A stretch of DNA of 64,000 bases from Butyricimonas virosa (GCF_025148635.1 NZ_CP102269.1:62001-126000), one strand, 5' to 3'; positions 1-9,207 are shown, counted from the stretch's first letter. The notes: generated from the sequence alone by a model not told the origin. Translations and numbers: made by a program.

Positions 1-103
1 TTTCATCCTTGTATTTTTTGTCAAAATAGAATTGAATAAACTCTTCCGTATCATCAAAACACACCCTCCATAACTCCATGACTTCCCGTTTCATTATACG
101 CAT
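1..103 (-). CDS. GNAT-like acetyltransferase, N-terminal part (runs off the window)
   Basis: The reading frame opens with an ATG and gives MRIMKREVMELWRVCFDD and then TEEFIQFYFDKKYKDE before leaving the window. An opening of the type 'ELW..CF.D..EFI.FYFDKKY' is typical of Bacteroidales GNAT-family N-acetyltransferases, but only 34 residues are visible, so the family is an inference. A second ATG three codons in could also be the start. The gene begins 2 nt after the stop codon of the DUF2156 gene, so the two are almost certainly co-transcribed. Confidence 0.6.
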   Translation of the reverse strand, partial: MRIMKREVMELWRVCFDDTEEFIQFYFDKKYKDE

Positions 104-105
104 AT

Positions 106-1035
106 TTAAATTAAACAACCTTTTGAATCATCGACTTTTTCATTTTCAATTAATTCGGCATACCCTTTCTCCAATAATATCACCGGACGATAAGATAATT
201 TCGCCTTTCTCAATCCCGGTATTCCCAAATCTTCCTCCCGGTTCAGGTAAACATATTGTTCCGGGATATGTCGTGCGAACTCCTGATTCAAAATATTATA
301 TGAACCATCAATATGACTATCAGCTTTCTCGATATGAACGGCAAAGGTATCATGATTCACCGGAGCGCCATACGTGAACCCGACGATTTCATCATCCACC
401 CAGAGCGCTCCTCCTACCAAACCAAGAGCATCAAAATTTCGCAACGCAATATTCAGTGCTTTTCGCTCGTTTATCAAACTCTCCTCTTCCTCACAAGCAT
501 GCTCTTCACACCATTTTTTCTCTAGTTCCAAACAATGCGGGATCAAATCTACGGTTAATGGCGTGTACTTGTAATTATAGGTGCGTTTGAACTTATTCAC
601 GTGATTCCGTTTAGGCTGAAAATTTTTACCTTTCAATTCAGCCAACTCTTGACGGGAATAAATATAATCAAAATAATCCCGATCCAACCGATAATCAAAA
701 CTTCCCGGGAACTCCCGGTTGAACCATTCCTCCAACTCCGGAAAAACTCCATGTACACGCAAAACGTGTCCTTCGGCCTTGGCTTGCTGTTTCAACAACT
801 CGATTACATTTTTCACATCCCCGGTCCCCACGGGCATCGTGTACACGACACTTTCCTCATCCAACGTAAAACGCACCACGAGGCAGTCATCAACCACAGC
901 ATAATGACTATTGGTCAAGAACTGCCACGTGTACAAGTTCACAAACGAAAGATTGCAATCCCGATTCCCACATGCCAAAAAATAGGTCGTTATCAACTCT
1001 TTATCCTCTATTCTGATCGGTTTAAAATCTATCAT
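106..1035 (-). CDS. DUF2156 domain protein (phosphatidylglycerol lysyltransferase C-terminal-like fold)
   Basis: A protein of 309 residues starting MIDFKPIRIEDKELITTYF, which matches the usual N-terminus of stand-alone Bacteroidales DUF2156 proteins. The domain has two GNAT-like halves and in MprF transfers an aminoacyl group from tRNA to lipid; the role of stand-alone members is unknown. It is probably cytoplasmic, with no signal peptide. The ORF extends upstream to a GTG at 1059, but that GTG lies inside a consensus -7 element (TATCTTTG, 1059-1066), so the ATG at 1035 is preferred. It is followed after 2 nt by a GNAT-like gene, suggesting a small acyl/aminoacyl-transfer operon. Confidence 0.8.
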   Translation of the reverse strand: MIDFKPIRIEDKELITTYFLACGNRDCNLSFVNLYTWQFLTNSHYAVVDDCLVVRFTLDEESVVYTMPVGTGDVKNVIELLKQQAKAEGHVLRVHGVFPELEEWFNREFPGSFDYRLDRDYFDYIYSRQELAELKGKNFQPKRNHVNKFKRTYNYKYTPLTVDLIPHCLELEKKWCEEHACEEEESLINERKALNIALRNFDALGLVGGALWVDDEIVGFTYGAPVNHDTFAVHIEKADSHIDGSYNILNQEFARHIPEQYVYLNREEDLGIPGLRKAKLSYRPVILLEKGYAELIENEKVDDSKGCLI

Positions 1036-1058
1036 ATAACTACTTTTTATTTCCGTCA

Positions 1059-1066
1059 CAAAGATA
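1059..1066 (-). promoter_or_regulatory. Bacteroidetes -7 promoter element for the DUF2156 gene
   Basis: On the minus strand this reads TATCTTTG, a full match to the TAnnTTTG -7 consensus of Bacteroidetes. It lies 13 nt after the poxB stop codon and 24 nt before the chosen ATG. No clear TTTG is seen 19-21 nt upstream. Confidence 0.55.
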
Positions 1067-1079
1067 CGATCTTTCTCAT

Positions 1080-2819
1080 TTATAAAACCTCCTTCATATG
1101 TCTAAAATTAGAACTGATCGTATCCAGTATTTCACGTGTCCGCCCGTTTATCATCAATTTATACATGGATTGGGCAAACCCCATCATCTGGCTCCACTCC
1201 ACTTTAGGCGGCATGGCCAAAGCGTTCGGGTCTGTCATCACGTTTACAAGTACCGGCCCGTCAATATTCATCGCCTGTTCCAGCACGGCCTGCACGTTCT
1301 CCGGATCATTCACCGTGAATCCTTCCATTCCCATCGCTTTTGCCACAAGCGCAAAATCTGGATTGTCCATATCCGTCTGCCAATCCGGTAATCCGGCAAC
1401 CTCCATTTCCAACTTCACCATTCCCAAAGAACGATTATTGAACACGACAATTTTTACGGGTAATTTATACTGCACAATTGTCGAAAGATCCCCCAGTAAC
1501 ATGGAGATTCCACCGTCCCCACACAAAGCCCAAACTTGCCGCTCCGGAAAGGCCAACGAGGCCCCGATCGCTTGCGGAACAGCATTTGCCATTGAACCAT
1601 GATTAAAAGAGCCTAACATTTTTCTCTCTCCCGTTCCGTGCAGATAGCGCGCACCCCATACACACGTCATCCCCGTATCAACCGTGAAAATCGCATCCTT
1701 CGACGCCAATCGATCCACGACGGACATCACGTACTCCGGATGAATTTTATCTGTTTGTCCTTTCTCCTCCACATAAGCATTCAAGTTCTCCTTCACCCGT
1801 TCATACCCTTTCAATTGTTTCTGCAAAAAATCATCCGTCTGTTTTTGCTTGATACGAGGTAACAGAGCCTGTAACGTACTCTTCACGTCTCCACATAGCC
1901 CCATAGCCACCTTGGCCCGTCGTCCTAAACGTTCCGGCTTAATATCCACCTGCACGATCGTATTGTTTTCCGGCATAAAGGCTGCATACGGGAAATCCGT
2001 TCCCAACATCACCAGCACTTCTGCCTCGTGCATACTGTCATACCCAGAAGGCATCCCTAGCAAACCGGTCATTCCCACCTCGTTAGGGTTATCATATTGT
2101 ATCTCCATCTTACTCTTAAAAGAATATGCCACGGGAGAATTCAGCAACCCGGACAATTCCACCACTTCGGCGTGGGCATCCTTGGCCCCGATTCCACAAA
2201 ACAAGGTTATCTTCTCCTTCCCATTCAATAAATCAGCCAATGCATCCAATTCTTCATCCGAGGGACGTATGGAAGGATGTGTCGGGAATGTCTTAACGGC
2301 AGAAAATATCTCCTCTGCCCCACGAGCAGTCACGTCCCCGGGAACCCCGATCACGGCTACTCCCGAACCGGAAATTGCCGCTTGCATGGCAGCCTGCAAC
2401 ATACGAGGAATCTGGCAGGGCGTGGTCGCCACCTGGTTATAATAACTACAATCTTCAAACAACTTCATCGTGTCCGTTTCCTGAAAATAACGAGTCCCGA
2501 ATTCACTCGTGGCCATCGTGGAGGCAATCGCCAACACCGGGGCTCCCGAACGATGCGCATCATATAACCCGTTAATCAAATGAACATGTCCCGGACCACT
2601 ACTTCCGGCACAACAAGCCAGTTGCCCGTGTAATTGAGCCTCCGCCCCAGCCGCATAGGCCCCGACTTCCTCGTGACGCACATGAACCCACTGAATCTTA
2701 CCATTTTTCCTTACGGCATCATTTATCTCATTCAAACTATCGCCCGTGACGGCATAAATTCTTTTCACGCCGACCTCGACCAGCATATCAACCAACTGTT
2801 CTGCAACTTTTTTTGCCAT
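1080..2819 (-). CDS. poxB: Pyruvate oxidase / pyruvate dehydrogenase (quinone), PoxB type
   Basis: A 579-residue thiamine-diphosphate enzyme close in length and domain order to E. coli PoxB (572 aa), which converts pyruvate to acetate and CO2 and passes electrons to quinone via FAD. The TPP-activating glutamate lies in HVRHEE (about residues 46-51), the central FAD domain is about 190-340, and the Mg-TPP motif GDGG...NN is around residue 430-460. The C-terminus resembles the PoxB membrane-association segment. It has no signal peptide, so it would be cytoplasmic and peripheral to the membrane. It lies 62 nt downstream of the GH29 gene on the same strand. A related acetolactate-synthase-type activity is a less likely alternative. 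Confidence 0.88.
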   Translation of the reverse strand: MAKKVAEQLVDMLVEVGVKRIYAVTGDSLNEINDAVRKNGKIQWVHVRHEEVGAYAAGAEAQLHGQLACCAGSSGPGHVHLINGLYDAHRSGAPVLAIASTMATSEFGTRYFQETDTMKLFEDCSYYNQVATTPCQIPRMLQAAMQAAISGSGVAVIGVPGDVTARGAEEIFSAVKTFPTHPSIRPSDEELDALADLLNGKEKITLFCGIGAKDAHAEVVELSGLLNSPVAYSFKSKMEIQYDNPNEVGMTGLLGMPSGYDSMHEAEVLVMLGTDFPYAAFMPENNTIVQVDIKPERLGRRAKVAMGLCGDVKSTLQALLPRIKQKQTDDFLQKQLKGYERVKENLNAYVEEKGQTDKIHPEYVMSVVDRLASKDAIFTVDTGMTCVWGARYLHGTGERKMLGSFNHGSMANAVPQAIGASLAFPERQVWALCGDGGISMLLGDLSTIVQYKLPVKIVVFNNRSLGMVKLEMEVAGLPDWQTDMDNPDFALVAKAMGMEGFTVNDPENVQAVLEQAMNIDGPVLVNVMTDPNALAMPPKVEWSQMMGFAQSMYKLMINGRTREILDTISSNFRHMKEVL

Positions 2820-2881
2820 AGATCCTGTATTTTATATTGTTTTTAGTCTCTATCGCTAAAACGAAAAATAAAAAGAAAAGT

Positions 2882-4336
2882 TTATATTTTAGGAGCCAGA
2901 AACGCTCCCACTCGTGATATGTTTGCCTCTTTACGACAGCCATTAATCGTGACACGAATCGTCTCCACGGCAATATCCGGGATATGCAACAAACGTTTAT
3001 AACCTATCGTACCCCCTTTTCCCAACACCTGCCAAGTACCATTCACCAATCCTTCCACGGTAAACGACTCCACCCGCTGTCCCCGGCCAATATCTTCCTG
3101 CAACAAAATCGTGTTTATCGTACATCCCTTCCCCAAAGTATATTCTTTACTTTCCCCCTTCCGGGCTGTCCACGCCCGAGTCCACCGGGAAATAAAATCT
3201 TTAGCGTACATTTTTTCCAGATACTCTCCGAATTCCTTTAACCGAGTGACATCAGTCTCGCAAAGCACGCCCCGCTTGTCAGGTGACACGTTCAGTAATA
3301 AAGAAGAATTACATCCCACGGACTGAAAATAAACCCTCACCAATTCAGACAAAGATTTCACTTTCGAATCTTCCCTCTCGTGATAAAACCAACTAGGACG
3401 AATAGAGACTGACACCTCCGAAGGATACCAGAACAATTCCGTCGCACGATCAATAATCTCCTTTCCTCCAAGATTCCGGGAAAACACGCTTAAACGCATC
3501 TCTTCATTACGCTTTTTCGCATCTGGATAACACCCCGGAACCAATGCGACGGAACTCCACTCGATCTCACGCCCTCTCCCGCTTTCATTCCCGATCCAAC
3601 GAACGTCATCACCATAAAAAGCCGTCACCGCATTCGGTTGTAACTTATGAATCGTTTTCAATATCAATTCCCAGTCATACTCCTGTCTTTTCCCGTCAAT
3701 GCCTACCTCACTCGTCCCATCCAACCAAATTTCATCTATTTTCCCGTACTCGGTTAATAATTCTGTCAGTTGTTTCACGAAAAACTCGTTGTACCGGGGA
3801 GAGTCCCCGTAATAAGAAATGTTCCGATCTAAAAGGGATAAATAAATCCCGAATTTCATCCCGTTCCGGTCACACGCTTTTTTCAATTCCCGGACCACAT
3901 CGCCTTTCCCGTTTTTCCACGGAGAGGCCGTGATGGCATGACGAGTCGTTTTTGTCGGCCACAAACAAAAACCATCATGATGTTTGGCGGTCAACACGAC
4001 GGACTTGAGCCCTCCCGCCTTTAACGCCTTCACCCACTGCTCCGCATCCAGCGCCACCGGATTGAACATCACCGGGAACTCCTTGCCGTCACCTTGTTCT
4101 TTCCCGGTAAACGTGTTTATTCCAAAATGGATGAAAGCTGTCAATTCCAACTGCTGCCAGGCTAATTGCTGCTTTGTCGGGACCAATCTTGCTGCTATCT
4201 CCACTTTCTCCTCCAATGTAACCTTCTCCGGGAAACGAACATTTTTTTCAAAATATTTCCCCTTCTGAGCCTCGGCCGACAAAGAAATCACGCATAAAAA
4301 ACACCAAATTATATAGCATATTCTCACAGCAGTCAT
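2882..4336 (-). CDS. Alpha-L-fucosidase, GH29, secreted
   Basis: A 484-residue protein with an N-terminal signal peptide (MTAVRICYIIWCFLCVISLS, then AEAQ). GH29 hallmarks are AFIHFGINTFTG, the TAKHHDGF block (about residue 119) and the nucleophile Asp in IDEIWLDGT (about residue 206). A discoidin-like C-terminal region (about 385-484) would bind carbohydrate. The enzyme removes terminal alpha-L-fucose from glycans, probably in the periplasm or at the outer membrane. The ORF reaches a TTG at 4369, but 4336 is the first ATG and starts a well-formed signal peptide. It lies divergent from the aldolase gene. Confidence 0.88.
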   Translation of the reverse strand: MTAVRICYIIWCFLCVISLSAEAQKGKYFEKNVRFPEKVTLEEKVEIAARLVPTKQQLAWQQLELTAFIHFGINTFTGKEQGDGKEFPVMFNPVALDAEQWVKALKAGGLKSVVLTAKHHDGFCLWPTKTTRHAITASPWKNGKGDVVRELKKACDRNGMKFGIYLSLLDRNISYYGDSPRYNEFFVKQLTELLTEYGKIDEIWLDGTSEVGIDGKRQEYDWELILKTIHKLQPNAVTAFYGDDVRWIGNESGRGREIEWSSVALVPGCYPDAKKRNEEMRLSVFSRNLGGKEIIDRATELFWYPSEVSVSIRPSWFYHEREDSKVKSLSELVRVYFQSVGCNSSLLLNVSPDKRGVLCETDVTRLKEFGEYLEKMYAKDFISRWTRAWTARKGESKEYTLGKGCTINTILLQEDIGRGQRVESFTVEGLVNGTWQVLGKGGTIGYKRLLHIPDIAVETIRVTINGCRKEANISRVGAFLAPKI

Positions 4337-4439
4337 TATTATTGTTATAATAAATGTAAAAATAAACAATTTTTCTCATTTAGACAACAAAAATCTAACT
4401 ATTCACGTATGAAATTAAATATATAATATCACATTAAGT

Positions 4440-5498
4440 ATGAGTACAAACAAAATAATCGAAATTCTAGGAGATCAAAGTGATTTCCTATTGAACCACA
4501 CCTGTAAAACTATTGATAAATCGTTACTTCACATCCCGTCACCCAATACCATTGATGAGATTTGGATGTCATCCGATAGAAATACCCGTACACTGAACAG
4601 CCTGCAAACCATCCTGGGGCACGGTCGCTTGGCCAATACCGGGTACGTGTCCATTCTCCCCGTGGATCAAGGAGTTGAACACACGGCAGGAGCGTCTTTC
4701 GCCCCGAATCCTCTCTATTTTGATCCGGGAAATATCATAAAACTTGCTATCGAGGGCGGGTGTAACGCCGTGGCATCGACATTCGGAGTACTCGGAGCCG
4801 TGGCTCGTAAATACGCTCACAGAATTCCGTTTATCGTGAAAATCAATCATAATGAACTACTGACCTACCCGACTCAATACGACCAAACACTATACGGAAC
4901 GGTGGAAGAAGCATGGAATATGGGAGCCGCCGCAGTAGGTGCCACAATTTACTTCGGCTCACCGGAAAGTCGCAGACAAATACTAGAAGTATCAGAGGCA
5001 TTTGCTCATGCACACGAACTAGGAATGGCAACCATCCTCTGGTGTTACCTTCGTAACGGAAGTTTCAAAAAAAACGGAGTAGATTACCACTCGGCAGCAG
5101 ATTTGACAGGACAGGCCAATCACCTGGGGGCAACGATCCAAGCTGACATCGTAAAACAAAAGCTCCCGACGGTTAACGGGGGATTTACCGAACTTAAATT
5201 CGGAAAAACGAATGAAAAAGTTTATACCGAACTTACGTCCTCCCACCCGATAGACCTCTGCCGCTACCAAGTGGCCAACAGCTACATGGGACGCATTGGC
5301 CTGATCAACTCCGGAGGTGAATCCAAAGGAGCATCCGATTTAAAAGAAGCTGTCATAACAGCCGTAATCAACAAACGAGCTGGCGGAATGGGACTTATCA
5401 GCGGACGGAAAGCCTTCCAGAAACCGATGAACCAAGGTGTAGAATTACTACATGCTATCCAAGACGTTTACCTGGATAAAAATATCACGATAGCCTAA
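4440..5498 (+). CDS. fbaB: Class I fructose-bisphosphate aldolase (FbaB/DhnA type)
   Basis: A 352-residue protein matching E. coli FbaB (350 aa) along its length, with the family blocks ILPVDQGVEHTAGASFAPNP, PFIVKINHNELLTYP and TIYFGS. Class I aldolases of the DeoC/LacD superfamily form a Schiff base on lysine and cleave fructose-1,6-bisphosphate to dihydroxyacetone phosphate and glyceraldehyde-3-phosphate, in glycolysis or gluconeogenesis. The enzyme is cytoplasmic. The gene is monocistronic, transcribed away from the fucosidase, and ends 13 nt before a strong inverted repeat. Confidence 0.92.
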   Translation: MSTNKIIEILGDQSDFLLNHTCKTIDKSLLHIPSPNTIDEIWMSSDRNTRTLNSLQTILGHGRLANTGYVSILPVDQGVEHTAGASFAPNPLYFDPGNIIKLAIEGGCNAVASTFGVLGAVARKYAHRIPFIVKINHNELLTYPTQYDQTLYGTVEEAWNMGAAAVGATIYFGSPESRRQILEVSEAFAHAHELGMATILWCYLRNGSFKKNGVDYHSAADLTGQANHLGATIQADIVKQKLPTVNGGFTELKFGKTNEKVYTELTSSHPIDLCRYQVANSYMGRIGLINSGGESKGASDLKEAVITAVINKRAGGMGLISGRKAFQKPMNQGVELLHAIQDVYLDKNITIA

Positions 5499-5511
5499 CA
5501 AAAATAGCAAC

Positions 5512-5551
5512 CAATGAGGGAGGGGCAAAAACTTTTGATACTCCCTCATTG
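5512..5551 (+). terminator. Hairpin after the aldolase gene
   Basis: Perfect 11-bp inverted repeat (CAATGAGGGAG / CTCCCTCATTG) with an 18-nt loop, 13 nt after the fbaB stop. There is no clear T-run after it on the plus strand, so it may act as a terminator or as a 3' stabilising hairpin. Confidence 0.55.
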
Positions 5552-5756
5552 AATCTATGGTATTTCGTGTTATTCTCCACGGTATCTCGTCGTACTCTCG
5601 CTAGCACATGGACTAAATTTCAAGAAAAAATCAACAGTAGATCAACTTGCCACACCGTTGACCTATCGTTAACCTACCTACGAAACATACCGGAATCTCC
5701 CTTGAAAATCCCTTTCAATATAGGAGTAAAACACACTACCTTCTGTTTTTTATTCT

Positions 5757-5764
5757 TATCTTTG
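5757..5764 (+). promoter_or_regulatory. -7 promoter element for the radical SAM gene
   Basis: TATCTTTG, an exact match to the Bacteroidetes -7 consensus, 26 nt before the ATG at 5791. A clear -33 TTTG is not visible. Confidence 0.6.
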
Positions 5765-5790
5765 TGAAGAAGACATAACCCCGGTTCACT

Positions 5791-7050
5791 ATGGATGAAA
5801 GAGTACTTGATAAACTAAAAATACTCGCTGAATCAGCGAAATATGATGTATCCTGTGCATCTAGCGGGACCTCTCGTTCTCACAAAAAAGGGCAAATCGG
5901 GAGCGCTGAAGGATGGGGTATATGCCATAGTTTTGCGGAAGACGGACGCTGTATCTCTCTACTGAAAATCATGCTCACGAATAACTGTATCTACGATTGT
6001 GCCTATTGCATCAATCGCAGGAGTAATGACTTACCGAGAGCCACGCTTTCCGTCACGGAACTCGTGAACCTAACAATAGAATTCTATCGCCGGAATTACA
6101 TCGAGGGACTCTTCCTCAGTTCGGGAGTAGTACGCAATCCTGACTATACGATGGAACGCTTAGTGAAAGTGGTAAAGGACTTGCGGCAAGTGTACCGTTT
6201 TAATGGATACATCCATTTGAAAAGTATTCCCGGGGCCAGCCAAGAACTGGTAAACGAGGCTGGCTTATACTCGGATCGTATGAGTGTAAACATCGAAATC
6301 CCCAACGAACAAAGCCTGCAACTTCTTGCCCCGGAAAAAGATTTTCAAAGTGTATTCACCCCCATGCGCTATATCCAACAAGGTATGTTACAAAGCGCCG
6401 AGGAACGAAAGAAATACCGCCATGCCCCCCGTTTTGTCCCTGCAGGACAAAGCACGCAGATGATCGTGGGAGCAACTTCCGATTCGGATAAGGACATTCT
6501 TCACCTAACCTCTGCACTCTACAAACGTCCAAGCATGAAAAGAGTATATTATTCGGGATTCGTCCCCGTCAACGGGTACGACAAGCGCCTGCCGGCTTTG
6601 AAGCAGCCACCTCTTGTGAGAGAAAACCGATTGTATCAAGCCGATTGGTTACTCCGATTTTACAATTTCAAAGTAGATGAAATCGTGGATGACTCCTATC
6701 CTGACCTAGACCTAGAGATCGACCCAAAATTGGCTTGGGCTCTTCGCCACCCGGAAGCATTCCCCGTGGACATCAACCGGGCGGATTACGAAATGTTATT
6801 ACGTGTCCCCGGGCTTGGAGTGAAGTCTGCCAAGATGATTCTCACGGCCCGCCGCTATTCCCGCTTGGGGACATCACATTTGAAACAGATCGGTGTCGTT
6901 CTCAAAAAAGCCCAGTATTTCATCACGTGTAATGAACTACCAACCCGAACCATTAACGAAATAAAACCCGAAAACGTAAGGCGTATTCTAACACAAAGAA
7001 AAGTTACCCGCATTGACGATGGACAATTGATCATCCCGTTCGTTTATTAA
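5791..7050 (+). CDS. Putative DNA modification/repair radical SAM protein (TIGR03916 type)
   Basis: A 419-residue radical SAM protein. The 4Fe-4S cluster motif is C66-x3-C70-x2-C73 (NCIYDCAYCINRR). A helix-hairpin-helix DNA-binding region lies near residues 326-355 (VDINRADYEMLLRVPGLGVK). This matches the family found next to a DUF4130/uracil-DNA-glycosylase partner, and here the DUF4130 gene follows 64 nt later. The chemistry is not established; repair or modification of a DNA base is the accepted guess for the family. It is cytoplasmic, and has its own consensus -7 promoter. Confidence 0.85.
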   Translation: MDERVLDKLKILAESAKYDVSCASSGTSRSHKKGQIGSAEGWGICHSFAEDGRCISLLKIMLTNNCIYDCAYCINRRSNDLPRATLSVTELVNLTIEFYRRNYIEGLFLSSGVVRNPDYTMERLVKVVKDLRQVYRFNGYIHLKSIPGASQELVNEAGLYSDRMSVNIEIPNEQSLQLLAPEKDFQSVFTPMRYIQQGMLQSAEERKKYRHAPRFVPAGQSTQMIVGATSDSDKDILHLTSALYKRPSMKRVYYSGFVPVNGYDKRLPALKQPPLVRENRLYQADWLLRFYNFKVDEIVDDSYPDLDLEIDPKLAWALRHPEAFPVDINRADYEMLLRVPGLGVKSAKMILTARRYSRLGTSHLKQIGVVLKKAQYFITCNELPTRTINEIKPENVRRILTQRKVTRIDDGQLIIPFVY

Positions 7051-7079
7051 TTGAATTAGTCCGACTTCATGGCACTTGA

Positions 7080-7965
7080 AATCGTAAATCTAAAATCATA
7101 AATCTAAAATTAATATGCTCATATTCCGATACGACAAAACCTTTGAAGGACTGTTAACAGCGATTTTTGACGCTTATAGCATCAAAAGATTTCCCGATAT
7201 ATTGTTAGCTGCAGAAGAAACGCCTCCTTTATTTTATGATGAAATCATCACAGTCGTTACGGATGAGGAAAGAAGTAACCGGGTATGGAAAGGACTTCAA
7301 AAAAAACTATCCGCCTCGGCCCTTACCAGTCTTACAACCTGCTGGTTATCCGAACTCCCGGAGATAGACCTCGTACTATTCAGTTACATTCACAAAGCCA
7401 TCGACGCACCCCGTTCCATCGAACTCAATTTCGGGGATCCCGACGTGCTGGAACTCTCAAAAGTCTGGAAAAAAGTAAACAATGAACGGTTACGGGTCAT
7501 GCAATTCCTGCGCTTTCAGAAAGCTGCCGACGGCACCTATTTCGCCGCCTTGAAACCGCTATATAACGTAATCTCGCTCGTGATTCCTTATCTCCAAGAT
7601 CGTTTTGCCGATCAAAAATGGCTACTCTATGACCTCAAGCGGGAATACGGCTATTATCACGATCTATCAACCATCACTGAAGTACACTTTGAACAAAAAG
7701 AAGGCCATCTTCAAAGCGGATTCCTCGACGAAAGCATCATGGATCAAGACGAGAAGCTTTTCCAGAAACTCTGGCAAACCTATTTCAAGGCCATCACTAT
7801 AAAAGAACGCACCAACCCTAAATTACACCGCCAGAATCTCCCCGCCCGCTTCTGGAAATACCTACCGGAGAAAAAGGGATAACCCCCTTATCCATTTTAG
7901 ATTTTAGATTTTAGATTCCAACCACACAAGGCCAGCACATTTCATTTTAAATTCTAAATTTGTTT
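7080..7965. repeat. AT-rich (ATTTTAGATTT)-type repeats flanking the DUF4130 gene
   Basis: Upstream copies read as two 'AAATCTAAAAT' units (about 7085-7112). Downstream the complementary 'ATTTTAGATTTTAGATTTTAGATT' type runs through 7893-7918, with a further degenerate copy to about 7965. The two sides are inverted relative to each other, so the transcript could fold across the whole gene. Similar AT-rich stretches occur at 28044-28080 and 58521-58644. Confidence 0.5.
7115..7882 (+). CDS. DUF4130 (TIGR03915) probable DNA metabolism protein
   Basis: A 255-residue protein opening MLIFRYDKTFEGLLTAIFDA, typical of the TIGR03915/DUF4130 family that partners the upstream radical SAM protein. In many bacteria this domain is fused to a uracil-DNA glycosylase. 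Here the protein ends at about the length of the DUF4130 part and no UDG motifs are seen after it. It probably works with the radical SAM protein on DNA. The gene is flanked on both sides by AT-rich repeats in inverted orientation (7080-7112 and 7893-7918). Confidence 0.8.
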   Translation: MLIFRYDKTFEGLLTAIFDAYSIKRFPDILLAAEETPPLFYDEIITVVTDEERSNRVWKGLQKKLSASALTSLTTCWLSELPEIDLVLFSYIHKAIDAPRSIELNFGDPDVLELSKVWKKVNNERLRVMQFLRFQKAADGTYFAALKPLYNVISLVIPYLQDRFADQKWLLYDLKREYGYYHDLSTITEVHFEQKEGHLQSGFLDESIMDQDEKLFQKLWQTYFKAITIKERTNPKLHRQNLPARFWKYLPEKKG

Positions 7966-7984
7966 ATCTCCCGTGCATCCCTCA

Positions 7985-9178
7985 TCATGTCGTGGGCTGA
8001 ATTTCATCCCAGGCAGCCCCGTCACTTCCCCCGATCAACCAGTTAAAAGCATAATGACGCTCCATCACCACGCCCCCTTCTAACGCTGCTGGCGCTTCTT
8101 TCCCGTTAACACGGGCATCCACGCACGCCCAATCATAGCGCAAGGTCAGATCGGCCTCATCCAATATCTCTCCTCTCTTCCGAATCTCACCCAGTCCCAA
8201 GATCGTCCCTTCGTCCTTGTGATCAAAAAACAGGCGAGCAATAAACGGGACATTACAAATCTCCGAAGGATAAGGAAGTGCATCAATACCCAACGCCCAC
8301 AACAACACGGCACAACACTCGTACCGCCACAAAAACTGGATGCAATCATGTTGTTCCGGCTCCGGATTATCGAGATACGCCCGCTCCATCGGGGTAAACT
8401 CATCCTCGATATGGTAAGCCTCCGCCACCTTACTCACGTAATCCAACGCCTCTTCCCGATCCGGATTCTCCGACAGCAACACCTCTGAATACAACGCCAC
8501 GGCAAACAACGCCGCAGCACGGCGGGCAATCATCTCCGGGCTCTTTATAACAGCCTCGCAATCCATCACCTCGCAAGGTAAATGCTCCATGTAAGGAACT
8601 CCCGCCTCTTTCAAACGAGCAATCGAACGATCCCGGCGTGCCAGATCAACATCCCCGGCCTCCGGGCGATCCACTTCCAACAAATCAGCGTTCGCCACCG
8701 GACGGAACGTCTCGTACTCGCTCTCCCCCTTCACTGAAAAAAGCAACTTCCCCTTACCGTCAAAAAGACTCATACTCGGATAAAGCAAAAAACCGTTCAC
8801 GTCACCCGCCACGTCATAAAACGTGTTCACGATATAATTTGTCCGATCCCGGTTATCATCCAGTTCGAACTCGATTCCCACGACACAATTAAAACATTGA
8901 ATCTGACGAATTACCTCCTCCTTGATAGCCGTCAAAGAAGTTTCCACTCCCGCGAAATAATTAGCCATACCCTCCGTGTGCTCGGCTACCTGTTCCGCCT
9001 GATCCCGTACTTGTATCATAGAACAACGTATCATCGAGTCATCCTGCAACACGATCATCCAGCGATCATCTTCCGGGGTAAACATCTTTGTCACCTCCTG
9101 AAACCTAGCCCGCATCGATTCGGCAACACGATTAAAATCGCCAATCACCGTGTAAAGAGTCAAATTTGCTTTTTCCAT
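7985..9178 (-). CDS. DUF4272 domain protein, function unknown
   Basis: A 397-residue protein starting MEKANLTLYTVIGDFNRVAE and recognised as a DUF4272-type protein. The C-terminal half carries the DUF4272 region, including RAAALFAVALYSEVLL and ALDYVSKVAEAYHIEDEFTP. There is no signal peptide or membrane segment. Function is unknown for the family. The ORF extends to an ATG at 9253, but that extension contains the terminator of the upstream GH92 gene and a consensus -7 element, so 9178 is the start. The gene is monocistronic. Confidence 0.8.
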   Translation of the reverse strand: MEKANLTLYTVIGDFNRVAESMRARFQEVTKMFTPEDDRWMIVLQDDSMIRCSMIQVRDQAEQVAEHTEGMANYFAGVETSLTAIKEEVIRQIQCFNCVVGIEFELDDNRDRTNYIVNTFYDVAGDVNGFLLYPSMSLFDGKGKLLFSVKGESEYETFRPVANADLLEVDRPEAGDVDLARRDRSIARLKEAGVPYMEHLPCEVMDCEAVIKSPEMIARRAAALFAVALYSEVLLSENPDREEALDYVSKVAEAYHIEDEFTPMERAYLDNPEPEQHDCIQFLWRYECCAVLLWALGIDALPYPSEICNVPFIARLFFDHKDEGTILGLGEIRKRGEILDEADLTLRYDWACVDARVNGKEAPAALEGGVVMERHYAFNWLIGGSDGAAWDEIQPTT

Positions 9179-9199
9179 ACATCCATTTTTAGTTTCAGG

Positions 9200-9207
9200 C
9201 AAAGATA
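9200..9207 (-). promoter_or_regulatory. -7 promoter element for the DUF4272 gene
   Basis: Minus strand TATCTTTG, an exact -7 consensus, 21 nt before the ATG at 9178 and directly abutting the T-rich tail of the upstream terminator. Confidence 0.6.

Noticed and set aside
601..1602. 333-codon plus-strand ORF
   Set aside because: It lies antisense to the DUF2156 and poxB genes, which have clear family motifs on the other strand; its translation has no recognisable domain.
5549..5767. 72-codon plus-strand ORF before the radical SAM gene
   Set aside because: Its end overlaps the consensus -7 element of the radical SAM promoter and its translation has no family features.
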